Positions 13,204 to 22,053 of a stretch of 22,892 nucleotides of DNA are shown piece after piece; the first letter of the stretch is position 1; each line of letters begins with the position of its first letter. The stretch covers positions 1 to 22,892 of the forward strand of contig JAPLBW010000004.1 of NCBI GenBank assembly GCA_026392555.1, read 5' to 3'. This DNA is from Actinomycetota bacterium. Its GTDB lineage: Bacteria; Actinomycetota; Actinomycetes; UBA12327. The notes beneath the pieces were generated by a model, which was given only the letters and a program-made list of their open reading frames with translations, was not told where the DNA came from and did not search any database. The position numbers and the translations under genes are program-made.

Positions 13204-13944
13204 GGCGTCCTCCAACGCTTTGAAGGTCGACTCGACCAGCTCGTCAATGGTGCCTTCGCTCGAGCTTTTCGCTCCGAAGTCCAACCCGTTGAAGTGGCTG
13301 CTGCCCTGCAGCGCGAACTCGATGACCAAGCTGCCGTTGTGAGCCGAGAGTCCACGATGGCCCCCAACGTATTTACCGTCGAGCTCGGTGCCAACGACCA
13401 CGAGCGGCTGACCCCTTACGCCCAGGCCCTTAATGCCGAATTCGCGGCCATGGTCACCGAACACGCCCAGGCTCAGGGATACACCTTGATCGGTCCGGTG
13501 GAAGTCACCATGGTTCGGGTGGCTGACCTGGGCACCGGCCTGTTTCGTGTCTCTAGCGCCTCCCAGGCTGGGGTGGTGGCCCAGCCACAGGTTCGCCAAC
13601 CCCTCGCCACCCAGCCAGCGGCATCACCAGAACCGGCAGCCCCACCGATACCAGAACCGGCAGCCACCACCAATGCGCGCCTTGTCATTAATGACACCGG
13701 GTTTCCCTTGACCGCATCTGTGGTCACGATCGGACGCGGATCCGATGCTGGTATTCGCATTGATGATCCAGGGATCTCCCGCCACCATGCAGAGATCCGG
13801 CACAGCGAATCAGGTTTTTCCATCATTGATCTCGCTTCAACCAACGGCACCTTGGTTGCTGGTGAGCGCATCGGCGAACGCGCCCTGGCCGATGGCGATG
13901 AGATTCGCATGGGGTCGACTCTCATGGTGTTCCGGAGCGGTTAA
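13201..13944 (+). CDS. fhaA: FhaA: DUF3662 plus FHA-domain phosphothreonine reader
   Basis: The 247-residue product starts MGVLQRFEGRLDQLVNGAFA, the standard FhaA beginning. Residues 1-115 form the FhaA N-terminal domain (DUF3662); a Pro/Ala-rich linker follows (about 122-158); residues 161-245 form an FHA domain with IGRGSD, the GISRHHAEI phosphothreonine-binding segment and LASTNGT. In mycobacteria FhaA binds phosphorylated MviN/MurJ-type partners and is a substrate of PknB, damping peptidoglycan synthesis at poles and septa. It is shorter than the mycobacterial protein, chiefly in the linker. It is the first gene of the six-gene cell-wall signalling run, and the next gene starts directly after its stop. 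Confidence 0.95.
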   Translation: MGVLQRFEGRLDQLVNGAFARAFRSEVQPVEVAAALQRELDDQAAVVSRESTMAPNVFTVELGANDHERLTPYAQALNAEFAAMVTEHAQAQGYTLIGPVEVTMVRVADLGTGLFRVSSASQAGVVAQPQVRQPLATQPAASPEPAAPPIPEPAATTNARLVINDTGFPLTASVVTIGRGSDAGIRIDDPGISRHHAEIRHSESGFSIIDLASTNGTLVAGERIGERALADGDEIRMGSTLMVFRSG

Positions 13945-14421
13945 GTGTCCACTCTGACCCTCACCCTCATCAGGCTCGCATTTCTTGGGCTGTTGTGGGT
14001 CTTTGTGTTCTTTGCACTCAGTGTGTTGCGCAGTGACCTTCGAGCTCCCACGATGGGGGCGCGCGGACCCATCCGACCGCAGACCAATCGCGCACCCGAT
14101 GCGCGTTCCGTGGGCAAGAACGGTAAAACTCCGCGGAAACTGGTGGTCACTGAAGGCGTCCTGTCGGGCACCAGCGTTCCGTTGAGCGACCAACCCGTCA
14201 CGGTTGGACGTGCTCCGGATTCGACCATCGTCCTGGACGATGACTACGTATCGCATCGCCACGCGCGCATCGCCCCCGATGCACGGGGGCGCTGGAGTGT
14301 GGAAGACCTGGGTTCAACCAATGGGACCTACCTCGACCGCCAGCGCGTTACCGGACCAGTGCTGGCTGGACTGGGCGTGCCCATCCGCATTGGCAAGACC
14401 GTCCTTGAATTGAGGCGATAG
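13945..14421 (+). CDS. fhaB: FhaB (FipA-like): membrane-anchored FHA protein
   Basis: The 158-residue product has one N-terminal membrane span (about 5-27), a basic cytoplasmic linker and an FHA domain from about residue 64 to the end, with VGRAPDS, YVSHRHARI and LGSTNGTYLD motifs that read phosphothreonine. In mycobacteria the counterpart links FtsZ and FtsQ under oxidative stress and is phosphorylated by the Pkn kinases. The GTG start is immediately after the fhaA TAA with no gap, and the stop is two bases before pstP, so translation is tightly coupled. Confidence 0.95.
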   Translation: MSTLTLTLIRLAFLGLLWVFVFFALSVLRSDLRAPTMGARGPIRPQTNRAPDARSVGKNGKTPRKLVVTEGVLSGTSVPLSDQPVTVGRAPDSTIVLDDDYVSHRHARIAPDARGRWSVEDLGSTNGTYLDRQRVTGPVLAGLGVPIRIGKTVLELRR

Positions 14422-14423
14422 GC

Positions 14424-15749
14424 ATGCCTCTCTCACTGCGCTACGCAGCTCACTCAGATATCGGCTTGGTACGAACCGGCAACGAGGACTCTGGGTATGC
14501 CGGACCACGTCTATTAGTCGTCGCGGACGGCATGGGTGGCGCTGCGGCTGGCGAAGTCGCTTCGTCCATTGTCGTGTCCTCTCTGGCTGCCCTCGATGAC
14601 GACGACTTGGGCGGCGACCTACTCGATGCCTTGGCCGAGGCGGTTGCACGAGCCGAGTCGCTACTCACCAGTTCCATTGATGCTGATCAAGCCTTAGACG
14701 GAATGGGCACCACACTGACTGCACTGTTGTGGTCCGGTTCACGGGTGGGCCTGGTCCACGTGGGGGATTCACGCGCCTATCTGCTCAGGGGTGGGGACCT
14801 CCTGCGCCTAACGCATGACCACACCTACGTTCAAACTTTGGTCGATAAAGGTGAGATCTCAGCAGAAGAAGCTGAATCCCACCCGCGGCGTTCACTGTTG
14901 ATGCAAGCACTCGATGGTCGAAACCCTTCGCAACCTGACCTTTCGGTTCGCGAAGTGCGAGCGGGCGATCGCTTTATGGTCTGTAGCGATGGCCTGAGCG
15001 GTGTCGTCAGCGAAGCAACGATGGCTGAGGAACTAGCAAGCGGTGAACCTTCCGATGCGGCCCAACGCCTGATTGCTCTGGCCAAACGAGCCGGCGGTCC
15101 TGACAACATCACGGTGGTGATCGCCGATGCCGTGGCATCCGAGGACCGGCCTAATACACAACCCGTTGTCGTGGGAGCAGCGGGCGAACCCGAACTTGCT
15201 GAACGCGCCGCAACCATCGTGGATTCCACGCCAGCGGCCAAGGCGCGCCAGCAGTTGGGCGGAGCAGATACTGATCGAGCCCGTGCACGGGAGCGCTCGG
15301 AAGCCACCGAAGGCTACGAACGCCAAGCGCGGCAAACCCGCTGGATTCGTCGTGGGCTGATCGCGGCTGGAGTTCTATTCCTATTGATTCTGGCGGGGGT
15401 ATTGACTTCGCAATGGATTAGCAAGCAGTACTTCGTGGCCAATGAAGCCAACACTGTGGCTATCTATCAAGGCGTCAACCAACAAGTTGCGTGGCTCAAA
15501 CTGTCAACCGCCGTTGAACTATCCGGTATTTCCACACCTTCGCTGCCTGAACTAACGCAAGGACAAGTCCTCGCTGGTATTGCGGCAACCGACCTTTTTG
15601 ATGCCCGCGCCATTGTGGAACGGCTTCGTGGAGAGGCTGCAAGTTGTGCCGTGGCGACTCCTCCTGCAGGGTGCCCCACCTCACAACCCATCCCAGCCCC
15701 AACTCTCACTCCTCGATTTGTCACTCCCACTCCCACGACCACGGGATGA
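14424..15749 (+). CDS. pstP: PstP: membrane PP2C-type Ser/Thr protein phosphatase
   Basis: The 441-residue product has a PP2C domain in residues about 4-236 with metal-site motifs GNEDSG (20-25), VADGMGG (33-39), GDSRAYLL, VCSDGLSG and GPDNITVVIAD. A cytoplasmic juxtamembrane region follows, then one membrane span (about 308-330) and an outer part of about 110 residues ending in a Thr/Pro-rich tail (PIPAPTLTPRFVTPTPTTTG). PstP removes phosphate from PknB and its substrates, including the FHA proteins coded just upstream. All metal-binding aspartates expected of the family can be seen, so it should be active. Confidence 0.95.
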   Translation: MPLSLRYAAHSDIGLVRTGNEDSGYAGPRLLVVADGMGGAAAGEVASSIVVSSLAALDDDDLGGDLLDALAEAVARAESLLTSSIDADQALDGMGTTLTALLWSGSRVGLVHVGDSRAYLLRGGDLLRLTHDHTYVQTLVDKGEISAEEAESHPRRSLLMQALDGRNPSQPDLSVREVRAGDRFMVCSDGLSGVVSEATMAEELASGEPSDAAQRLIALAKRAGGPDNITVVIADAVASEDRPNTQPVVVGAAGEPELAERAATIVDSTPAAKARQQLGGADTDRARARERSEATEGYERQARQTRWIRRGLIAAGVLFLLILAGVLTSQWISKQYFVANEANTVAIYQGVNQQVAWLKLSTAVELSGISTPSLPELTQGQVLAGIAATDLFDARAIVERLRGEAASCAVATPPAGCPTSQPIPAPTLTPRFVTPTPTTTG

Positions 15750-15755
15750 GTTCGG

Positions 15756-17156
15756 GTGACTAATCCAGTAACCGTTGCACCTACCAACATCAAGCAACGT
15801 CGATTCGCTGAACTCTTTCTCTTAGTTCTCACGATTGTTATTTCCACCGCTGGTTACATTGCAGCGAGTCTGGGCTACACCAACGCCATGCCGACAGATT
15901 TGTGGTTAGTCGTTGGCGCGTGCAGTGTGCTGTTCCTCACTGCACACCTGGCTATTCGCAAGTTCGCTCCCTACGCCGATCCTTTGCTCCTTCCGCTTGC
16001 CGCATTCCTCAACCTCATCGGATTAGTCCTGATCCATCGCCTCGACCTTGCCGATGCTGCGCGCGCTGAACGAGCTGGCCGAGCCATCCCGCGGGCCGAC
16101 GCGATCGCCCAACTGACCTGGACAGCCGTGGGCATCATCTTGTTTGTTGCGGTCCTTGTGCTCCTGCGGGATCACCGCATCCTGCAACGCTTTACCTACA
16201 CAGCCTTGGTCCTTGGTGTCACGCTGTTAGTCCTTCCGCTCCTACCGTTCATCGGTACCTCGATTAATGGCGCGCGGCTGTGGTTGCGCGTAGGACCGCT
16301 GTCCTTCCAACCAGCCGAAATGGCCAAGCTCTGTCTGATCGTCTTTCTTGCCGGATACCTAGTGGTCAAACGCGATGCTCTGGCCACAGCCCGCAGTCGA
16401 GTCCTCGGCGTTGACCTTCCCCGTGGCCGCGATCTTGGACCGCTGCTCATTGCCTGGGTAGCCAGCATGGGTGTCTTGGTTTTTCAACGCGACTTGGGTA
16501 CGGCGCTGTTGTTCTTTGGACTGTTCATCCTGTTGCTTTATGTCGCAACCGAGCGTCGCTCCTGGTTGTTGTTGGGCAGCATCTTGTTTGTTGCCGGTGC
16601 TGGCTTGGCCTACTTCGCCTTTGGACACGTCCAACAGCGCTTTGATGTCTGGCTTCATCCCTTTAGCGATCCCAACGGCACGGCCTTCCAAATCGTTCAA
16701 TCGCTGTTCGGCCTAGCCGCCGGGGGAGTTCTAGGGACCGGGCTCGGCCTGGGAAATCCCCAATTCGTGCCCTTTGCCAAAACCGACTTCATCATGGCCA
16801 CAGCAGGCGAAGAGCTCGGCCTGGCTGGGTTGGTTGTCATTTTGATGATCTACGCCGTACTCGCGCAACGTGGCTTTCGTATCGCTGTTTCGGCACGCGA
16901 CGCCTTTGGCACTTTGCTGGCCGGGGGGTTGTCTATCGTCATCGTCCTTCAAGTGTTCATCGTGGTTGGCGGCGTGACTCGACTCATCCCGTTGACCGGA
17001 CTAACCACGCCTTTCCTGTCCTATGGCGGCTCATCCCTGGTAGCCAACTGGATCATCATTGCTTTGCTGGTGCGTATTAGTGATGGCGCCCGCAAACCCG
17101 CGCCACCGGTTCGCCCATCGCGTGATGAAGCATTGACTCAAGTGGTGCAACTATGA
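15756..17156 (+). CDS. rodA: RodA/FtsW-family SEDS peptidoglycan glycosyltransferase
   Basis: The 466-residue polytopic protein belongs to the SEDS family, which polymerises lipid II into glycan strands and pairs with a class B penicillin-binding protein. Visible motifs are NGARLWLRVGPLSFQPAEMAKL (about 170-191), RDLGTALLFFGLFILLL, FGHVQQRFDVWLHPFSDPNG, and near the end IPLTGLTTPFLSYGGSSLVANW. The start is GTG 15756, six bases after pstP; the last bases overlap the pbpA start (ATGA 17153-17156), which fits the one-to-one pairing of RodA with PbpA. Confidence 0.95.
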   Translation: MTNPVTVAPTNIKQRRFAELFLLVLTIVISTAGYIAASLGYTNAMPTDLWLVVGACSVLFLTAHLAIRKFAPYADPLLLPLAAFLNLIGLVLIHRLDLADAARAERAGRAIPRADAIAQLTWTAVGIILFVAVLVLLRDHRILQRFTYTALVLGVTLLVLPLLPFIGTSINGARLWLRVGPLSFQPAEMAKLCLIVFLAGYLVVKRDALATARSRVLGVDLPRGRDLGPLLIAWVASMGVLVFQRDLGTALLFFGLFILLLYVATERRSWLLLGSILFVAGAGLAYFAFGHVQQRFDVWLHPFSDPNGTAFQIVQSLFGLAAGGVLGTGLGLGNPQFVPFAKTDFIMATAGEELGLAGLVVILMIYAVLAQRGFRIAVSARDAFGTLLAGGLSIVIVLQVFIVVGGVTRLIPLTGLTTPFLSYGGSSLVANWIIIALLVRISDGARKPAPPVRPSRDEALTQVVQL

Positions 17157-18601
17157 ACAACCCGCTGCGCAAACTCAGCGGATTCGCCGCGGTTCTCCTC
17201 ATCGCTTTGTTAATCAACCTCACGTACGTTCAGGTTTTCAACGCCAATGCCTTACGACAAAAGCCCGGCAACTCACGCACCGTCTTGAGTGAATACGACC
17301 GTCAGCGCGGCCCGATCACCGTGGGTGCCAAATCCATCGCGACATCCACACCCACCCAAGGCCAGTTCTCTTATGTGCGCACTTACCCAGAGGGCTCGCT
17401 CTACGCGCACACCACGGGCTACTACTCCTTGCTCTACGGAGCAAGCGGTTTAGAACGGGTAGAAAATTCGATTTTGTCTGGCACCGATGACCGGCTACTG
17501 GTGGACCGCTTGAGTCAATTGCTGGCTGGTCAAGCGCCCAAGGGTGGCAGTGTGCAGACCACGCTGCTTCCCGATGCCCAACGCACCGCCTTACGTGAAC
17601 TCAAGGGTCGCCGTGGCGCGGTACTCGCGATTGATCCCAGCACAGGGGCGATTTTGGCCATGGTGTCCTCGCCCACCTTTGATCCCAATCAGCTGGCCTC
17701 GCCTAACGTGGCCACCGAACGCGAGGCCTGGTCGAAACTGCAAAACGACGAAGACAGCCCCCTCCTGAATCGCTCCATTGCCCAGGTCTATCCGCCTGGT
17801 TCAACCTTCAAACTGGTCACAGCAGCCGCAGCACTATCTACGGGTAAGTACACCAAGAAAACTCTTATCTACGGGCCAGCATCACTGAAGCTTCCGTTGT
17901 CTAACAATCGTCTGCCTAACCAAAATGGCAAAGCGTGCGGGACGAACAACAAAACCACTCTGGAAAATGCGATTCGTATTTCGTGCAATACCGCGTTGGC
18001 AAACCTTGGACTCGTGATCGGCAACGACGTCATTGCTGATCAAGCCGAAAAGTTCGGTTTCAATCAATCCTTTGACATTCCGCTGTTTTCGGCCACGAGT
18101 GTCTATCCACGCGACATCGACCGGCCACAGACAGCTCTCTCCGCGATTGGGCAATTTGATGTTCGCTCCACTGTGCTCCAAATGGCCCTTGTGGCTGCCG
18201 GCATAGGCAATCAAGGTGTGGTCATGAAGCCTTACCTGGTGGCGCAAACTCGTGGCCCGGACCTCGCTGTGCTTGATGCCACCACCCCTACAGTGTTCAG
18301 CCAGGCTGTCAGCGCCAATGTTGCTGCACAATTGCGCGACATGATGGTCACTGTCGTCAATCGCGGAACCGGTCGGCGAGCAGCCATTCCAGGGATCCAA
18401 GTCGCTGGAAAGACCGGAACAGCACAGCAAGGCAACGGCAAACCACCGCACGCATGGTTCGTTTCGTTCGCGCCTGCCAAGAACCCTAAAGTCGCCGTCG
18501 CGGTCATCATTGAAGACGGCGACGGTTCAACCGAAATCAGCGGTGGGCGCTTAGCAGCGCCAATCGCGCGAGCCGTCATGGAAGCAGTGCTCAACCAGTG
18601 A
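17153..18601 (+). CDS. pbpA: PbpA: class B penicillin-binding protein (D,D-transpeptidase)
   Basis: The 482-residue product has an N-terminal membrane anchor (about 10-28), a short dimer/pedestal region and a transpeptidase domain. The three active-site motifs are all present: STFK (217-220, nucleophile S217), SCN (277-279) and KTG (420-422). PbpA crosslinks the glycan made by the partner SEDS protein and, in mycobacteria, is needed for division and is phosphorylated by PknB. Length and motif spacing are normal for the group. The ATG overlaps the rodA stop codon. Confidence 0.95.
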   Translation: MNNPLRKLSGFAAVLLIALLINLTYVQVFNANALRQKPGNSRTVLSEYDRQRGPITVGAKSIATSTPTQGQFSYVRTYPEGSLYAHTTGYYSLLYGASGLERVENSILSGTDDRLLVDRLSQLLAGQAPKGGSVQTTLLPDAQRTALRELKGRRGAVLAIDPSTGAILAMVSSPTFDPNQLASPNVATEREAWSKLQNDEDSPLLNRSIAQVYPPGSTFKLVTAAAALSTGKYTKKTLIYGPASLKLPLSNNRLPNQNGKACGTNNKTTLENAIRISCNTALANLGLVIGNDVIADQAEKFGFNQSFDIPLFSATSVYPRDIDRPQTALSAIGQFDVRSTVLQMALVAAGIGNQGVVMKPYLVAQTRGPDLAVLDATTPTVFSQAVSANVAAQLRDMMVTVVNRGTGRRAAIPGIQVAGKTGTAQQGNGKPPHAWFVSFAPAKNPKVAVAVIIEDGDGSTEISGGRLAAPIARAVMEAVLNQ

Positions 18602-18637
18602 GAGGCTGAGCACAACAATCGAAAGGATCTGCACGCA

Positions 18638-20314
18638 ATGGTCAACAGCAAGGTGCTCGGGGATCGCTATGAACTGGCTGAACTCTTGGGCCAGGGCGGT
18701 ATGGCTGAGGTCTATCGCGCTCGCGACCTACGCCTTGGCCGCAACGTCGCCGTCAAGATTTTGCGTACTGATCTGGCGCGTGACCCTTCTTTCGAACGCC
18801 GGTTTGCTCGCGAAGCTCAAGCCTGTGCCGGGATGAACCATCCCAACGTCGTCGCTGTTTTTGATACCGGCGCACAGGTGGAAGGTGACACCACCATCCC
18901 GTACATCGTGATGGAGTACGTCGATGGCACCACATTGAAAGACCTCCTTTTGACCGGTCGTCGGCTCCTGCCCCAGCGCGCACTGGAAATCACCGCTGGA
19001 GTTTTAGGGGCACTGGAATACAGCCATCAACAAGGCATCATTCACCGCGACATCAAGCCGGCCAACATCATGTTGACGCGAACTGGGGAAGTCAAAGTCA
19101 TGGACTTTGGTATCGCCCGCGCACTCGATGACGCGCAAGCCACCATGACGCAGGCCTCCACCGTCATGGGTACCGCGCAGTACCTGTCGCCCGAACAAGG
19201 TCGTGGTGAAACCGCGGACGCGCGCTCCGACGTGTACGCCACCGGCTGCTTGTTGTACGAACTTCTCACCTCGCGTCCCCCCTTTGTTGGTGACACCACG
19301 GCATCGGTGGTTTACCAACACGTGCGCGAAAACCCGATCCCGCCGTCCCAAATCGATCCTGAAGTATCCGCCTCAGCTGACGCCGTGGTGCTCAAAGCCA
19401 TGTCCAAGAATCCAGAAAACAGGTACCAGACCGCTGGCGAAATGCGCTCTGACGTCTTGCGCGCCGTTGACGGCGAACCCGTTCGGGCCACGCCCGTGAT
19501 GGAACAAACCACCGCTGTGGCGCCGATGGCTGCGTACGACAGCGATGACCGGCGTCGCGCTAAGGTCCGGGGATATATCGCGATCGGCCTTGGTGTTGTT
19601 GGTGCGCTGGTGTTGGGCTTCTTCCTGATCAAGCCGCTCCTGGTTAACACGGTGACCTATCCAGTCCCTGACCTCACCGGTCAAACCGTGGCCCAAGCCA
19701 CCGTGCTGTTAAAGGACGCGAAATTTGAGTTGGGCACCGTCACGGAAGCGCCATCGGATGCCGTTCCACAAACGATCATTAGTCAAACCCCTGCCATCGG
19801 AGCTGAGGCTCAAGCAGGCTCGGCCATTAATGTGACCATCTCCACCGGTCCAGCCAAAGCCATCGTTCCGGCCATCAAGAATCTTTCCCTCGACGAAGCC
19901 TCGCGCCTTCTGAGCGAAGCTGGTCTCAAGCTCGGTACGAAGACTCTGCTTGAATCCGATGCGCCGGTAAATCAAGTGTTGGATTCGGATCCCGCAGAAG
20001 GCACCAGTGTTGATTCCGGATCTGTTGTCAACGTCACGATCTCCAGCGGCGCCGTAGTGGTTCCCGATGTTCGCGGAGCAACGCAGGCCGATGCCACCGC
20101 TGAGTTGGAGTCCTCTGGGTTCCGCGTATTGGTCACCAAATCCAAGACCAATGAGGTTCCACCCGGAACTGTGGTGAAGCAAAGTCCAATTGCTGGAGTC
20201 AAGGCGAAGAATGGGTCGACGGTGACGATTACCGTTGCCGAAGCAGCTCCTGCTCCCTCGCCTACACCGACAACAACAACACCGCCAATAACAACCCCGC
20301 CAGCGACTCCCTAG
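18638..20314 (+). CDS. pknB: PknB: membrane Ser/Thr protein kinase with three PASTA repeats
   Basis: The 558-residue product has a kinase domain (about 9-270) with GQGGMAEVY, K40 in VAVKIL, HRDIKPANIM (136-145), DFG (156-158) and an activation loop with several Thr residues before GTAQYLSPEQ. One membrane span lies at about 312-333, followed by three outer PASTA repeats (about 336-405, 406-470, 471-536) and a Thr/Pro-rich tail. PASTA repeats bind muropeptides or lipid II; mycobacterial PknB has four. The ATG follows pbpA by 36 bases, with a weak GAAAGG site at 18620-18625. No pknA gene lies between pbpA and pknB. The stop shares a CTAG palindrome with the convergent trpG stop. Confidence 0.95.
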   Translation: MVNSKVLGDRYELAELLGQGGMAEVYRARDLRLGRNVAVKILRTDLARDPSFERRFAREAQACAGMNHPNVVAVFDTGAQVEGDTTIPYIVMEYVDGTTLKDLLLTGRRLLPQRALEITAGVLGALEYSHQQGIIHRDIKPANIMLTRTGEVKVMDFGIARALDDAQATMTQASTVMGTAQYLSPEQGRGETADARSDVYATGCLLYELLTSRPPFVGDTTASVVYQHVRENPIPPSQIDPEVSASADAVVLKAMSKNPENRYQTAGEMRSDVLRAVDGEPVRATPVMEQTTAVAPMAAYDSDDRRRAKVRGYIAIGLGVVGALVLGFFLIKPLLVNTVTYPVPDLTGQTVAQATVLLKDAKFELGTVTEAPSDAVPQTIISQTPAIGAEAQAGSAINVTISTGPAKAIVPAIKNLSLDEASRLLSEAGLKLGTKTLLESDAPVNQVLDSDPAEGTSVDSGSVVNVTISSGAVVVPDVRGATQADATAELESSGFRVLVTKSKTNEVPPGTVVKQSPIAGVKAKNGSTVTITVAEAAPAPSPTPTTTTPPITTPPATP

Positions 20315-20323
20315 GCGCTAGGG
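20309..20323. other. Shared-stop palindrome and small hairpin at the pknB/trpG junction
   Basis: CTAG at 20311-20314 supplies TAG to pknB (20312-20314) and, on the other strand, TAG to trpG (20313-20311), so the genes overlap by four bases. CCCTAG (20309-20314) and CTAGGG (20318-20323) pair around GCG. There is no T run, so this is not a standard terminator. Confidence 0.7.
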
Positions 20324-20934
20324 ATCACCGGTGCCAAACCACTGGCGACTTCCACAGCATCAAACGTGCCGCATTCGACGAGCCAATTGGCCAGCATGAG
20401 GTGACCACCCTGAGTCAACACTGATTCGGGGTGGAACTGCACGCCTTCAATGGCTAATGAGCGGTGCCGCACTCCCATGATCACCCCAGACTGGGTGGTC
20501 GCGGTGACCACGAGTTCAGCCGGCAGGGATTCTGGAGCGATGGCTAGTGAGTGGTAGCGAGTCGCCGTAAACGGATCAGGCAATCCAGCAAAAACTCCAA
20601 CGCCTTCATGAAAAACCTCAGATGTTTTACCGTGCAGGAGTTCCGGAGCGCGAACGATCGATGCGCCAAACGCTGCTCCAATCGCCTGGTGGCCAAGGCA
20701 CACACCAAAGATCGGCACCTTTCCGCCGACATGCTTGACCATGTCGATACACACTCCTGCAGATTCAGGCGCGCCTGGCCCTGGGCTCAGCAACACTCCG
20801 TCATAACCCAATGCATCGTCGACACTGACCTCATCATTGCGACGCACATCGCATTGCGCGCCAAGTTGGCCGAGGTATTGCACCAAGTTAAAGACAAAGG
20901 AGTCGTAGTTATCAACGACCAAGATTGTGGTCAT
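20311..20934 (-). CDS. trpG: Glutamine amidotransferase subunit of anthranilate or aminodeoxychorismate synthase (TrpG/PabA)
   Basis: The 207-residue product is a class I glutamine amidotransferase. It has DNYDSFVFNLVQYL at the N end, SPGPGAPE (50-57), the nucleophile C79 in GVCLGHQAIG, and the catalytic H168 and E170 in VQFHPES. Such subunits release ammonia from glutamine for the large chorismate-using subunit (TrpE or PabB), and the same protein often serves both. No large subunit is nearby; the gene sits here in many actinobacteria regardless of tryptophan genes. Its ATG overlaps the upstream membrane gene by four bases (20931-20934). Confidence 0.9.
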   Translation of the reverse strand: MTTILVVDNYDSFVFNLVQYLGQLGAQCDVRRNDEVSVDDALGYDGVLLSPGPGAPESAGVCIDMVKHVGGKVPIFGVCLGHQAIGAAFGASIVRAPELLHGKTSEVFHEGVGVFAGLPDPFTATRYHSLAIAPESLPAELVVTATTQSGVIMGVRHRSLAIEGVQFHPESVLTQGGHLMLANWLVECGTFDAVEVASGLAPVIPSA

Positions 20935-21239
20935 GCACGCGCTCCTTTGCTCGTCGTGCCGCTCAGCCCTAGGCCAAGGGTTTCCCCTGAAGTACTAAAT
21001 CCTGGCTCAACAATGGCCGGATTTTGCTCCTGCGGCACGACACCTGATGGAACGCTGTCAGCTGGTTGCTCATTCGTCGTCGAATCTTCCACCGTTACGT
21101 CGGTAAAGGGCAGGCGTGGTTCAACCCACGGGAAGACCACAACGAACAACAGCGCTAATACGGCCGCTAAAAGGGCCGTTGCTTCCAGCACGCGGACAAT
21201 CCACGGGCCAGGAAGACGACGCCACAACCAGACGTACAC
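20931..21239 (-). CDS. Small single-span membrane protein of the sortase-trpG interval
   Basis: The 102-residue product starts at GTG 21239 with AAAGGAG five bases before it. It has a Trp- and Arg-rich beginning (MYVWLWRRLPGPW), one hydrophobic span (about 14-37) and a polar, acidic, Ser/Thr/Pro-rich tail of about 60 residues without recognisable domain. A positive N-terminal start suggests the tail is outside. It lies 37 bases after the sortase gene and overlaps trpG by ATGA. I know small membrane genes of unknown function in this position in other actinobacteria but cannot name this one. The tail has no LPxTG-like sorting signal. Confidence 0.7.
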   Translation of the reverse strand: MYVWLWRRLPGPWIVRVLEATALLAAVLALLFVVVFPWVEPRLPFTDVTVEDSTTNEQPADSVPSGVVPQEQNPAIVEPGFSTSGETLGLGLSGTTSKGARA

Positions 21240-21276
21240 CGCGCTCCTTTGATTAAGTCGAACTCCAGACTAATGC

Positions 21277-22053
21277 TCACACGAGATTGCGAATGGCCGC
21301 CGGCGCACCGAGCGTCTTGGAGTACTTATCCACCATCGTGCCGAAGACAATCAGGCGCTCATAGGAGGCCCAGCGCGGATTGCACGTGGTCATCGTTAGA
21401 AGGGCATTGGTTGGCTGGACTCCGGGCACGGGATTCTTCGTCGGAATGGGATTGAGTACCCACGTGTCCTTCGGTTTAACAATCACCACTTTGTTGACCT
21501 TGTAGGTCACCCACGAGTCAGGCGTCTGCACATACACGAGGTCGCCCAATTCCATTCGATCCAAATTCCGGAACGGCTCGCCATTGGTTGCGCGGTGTCC
21601 AGCGACAGCGAAGTTGCCGACTTCACCTGGCTGCGCGTTGCCCTGATAGTGGGTAAGGCCCTTCTTCAAGTTTGACAAACTTGATCCTTCGATCAGGGGC
21701 TTGACCCAATCTGATCCAAGGCGCGGGATGTAGACCAATCCATACCCTTGTCCATAAGCAATCTTCGCCGGCACGGTAGACTGGCCGGGCAGAGACGGCG
21801 CAACCGGAATGACAAACGACTGCTTGATTTCATTAATGGCGGTGTTCGTCTGCTTATCCGCGGACAGGTTGGTCCAAAAAAGTTGGTAGGTGCAAAACAA
21901 CAGCAGCACCACACCCATCGTGATGAAGCCTTCGCCCAAACTGCGCACCGCTACCCGAACGCGTTCGACTCGGGCCGCCCGCCGTTCTTGCCGGGTTGGA
22001 CCCTCGGGGCGGTAGGAGTTAGAGGACGCGCTGGCTGCCGCTATCTGCGTCAC
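21277..22053 (-). CDS. srtE: Class E sortase
   Basis: The 258-residue product has a basic cytoplasmic N end, one membrane span (about 43-61) and a sortase beta barrel with the catalytic set H153 (AGHRATNGEPF), C224 (TMTTCNP) and R233 (YERLIVFG). Placement beside trpG and DUF881 genes and the single N-terminal anchor are typical of class E, the housekeeping sortase of many high-GC Gram-positive bacteria, which cuts LAxTG-like signals and joins proteins to the wall. The GTG start overlaps the DUF881 stop (GTGA at 22053-22050). No sortase substrate is coded in this window. Confidence 0.9.
   Translation of the reverse strand: MTQIAAASASSNSYRPEGPTRQERRAARVERVRVAVRSLGEGFITMGVVLLLFCTYQLFWTNLSADKQTNTAINEIKQSFVIPVAPSLPGQSTVPAKIAYGQGYGLVYIPRLGSDWVKPLIEGSSLSNLKKGLTHYQGNAQPGEVGNFAVAGHRATNGEPFRNLDRMELGDLVYVQTPDSWVTYKVNKVVIVKPKDTWVLNPIPTKNPVPGVQPTNALLTMTTCNPRWASYERLIVFGTMVDKYSKTLGAPAAIRNLV

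Noticed and set aside
20551..21252. 233-codon open frame on the plus strand
   Set aside because: It spans the reverse strand of two genes, trpG and the small membrane gene, both with clear starts.
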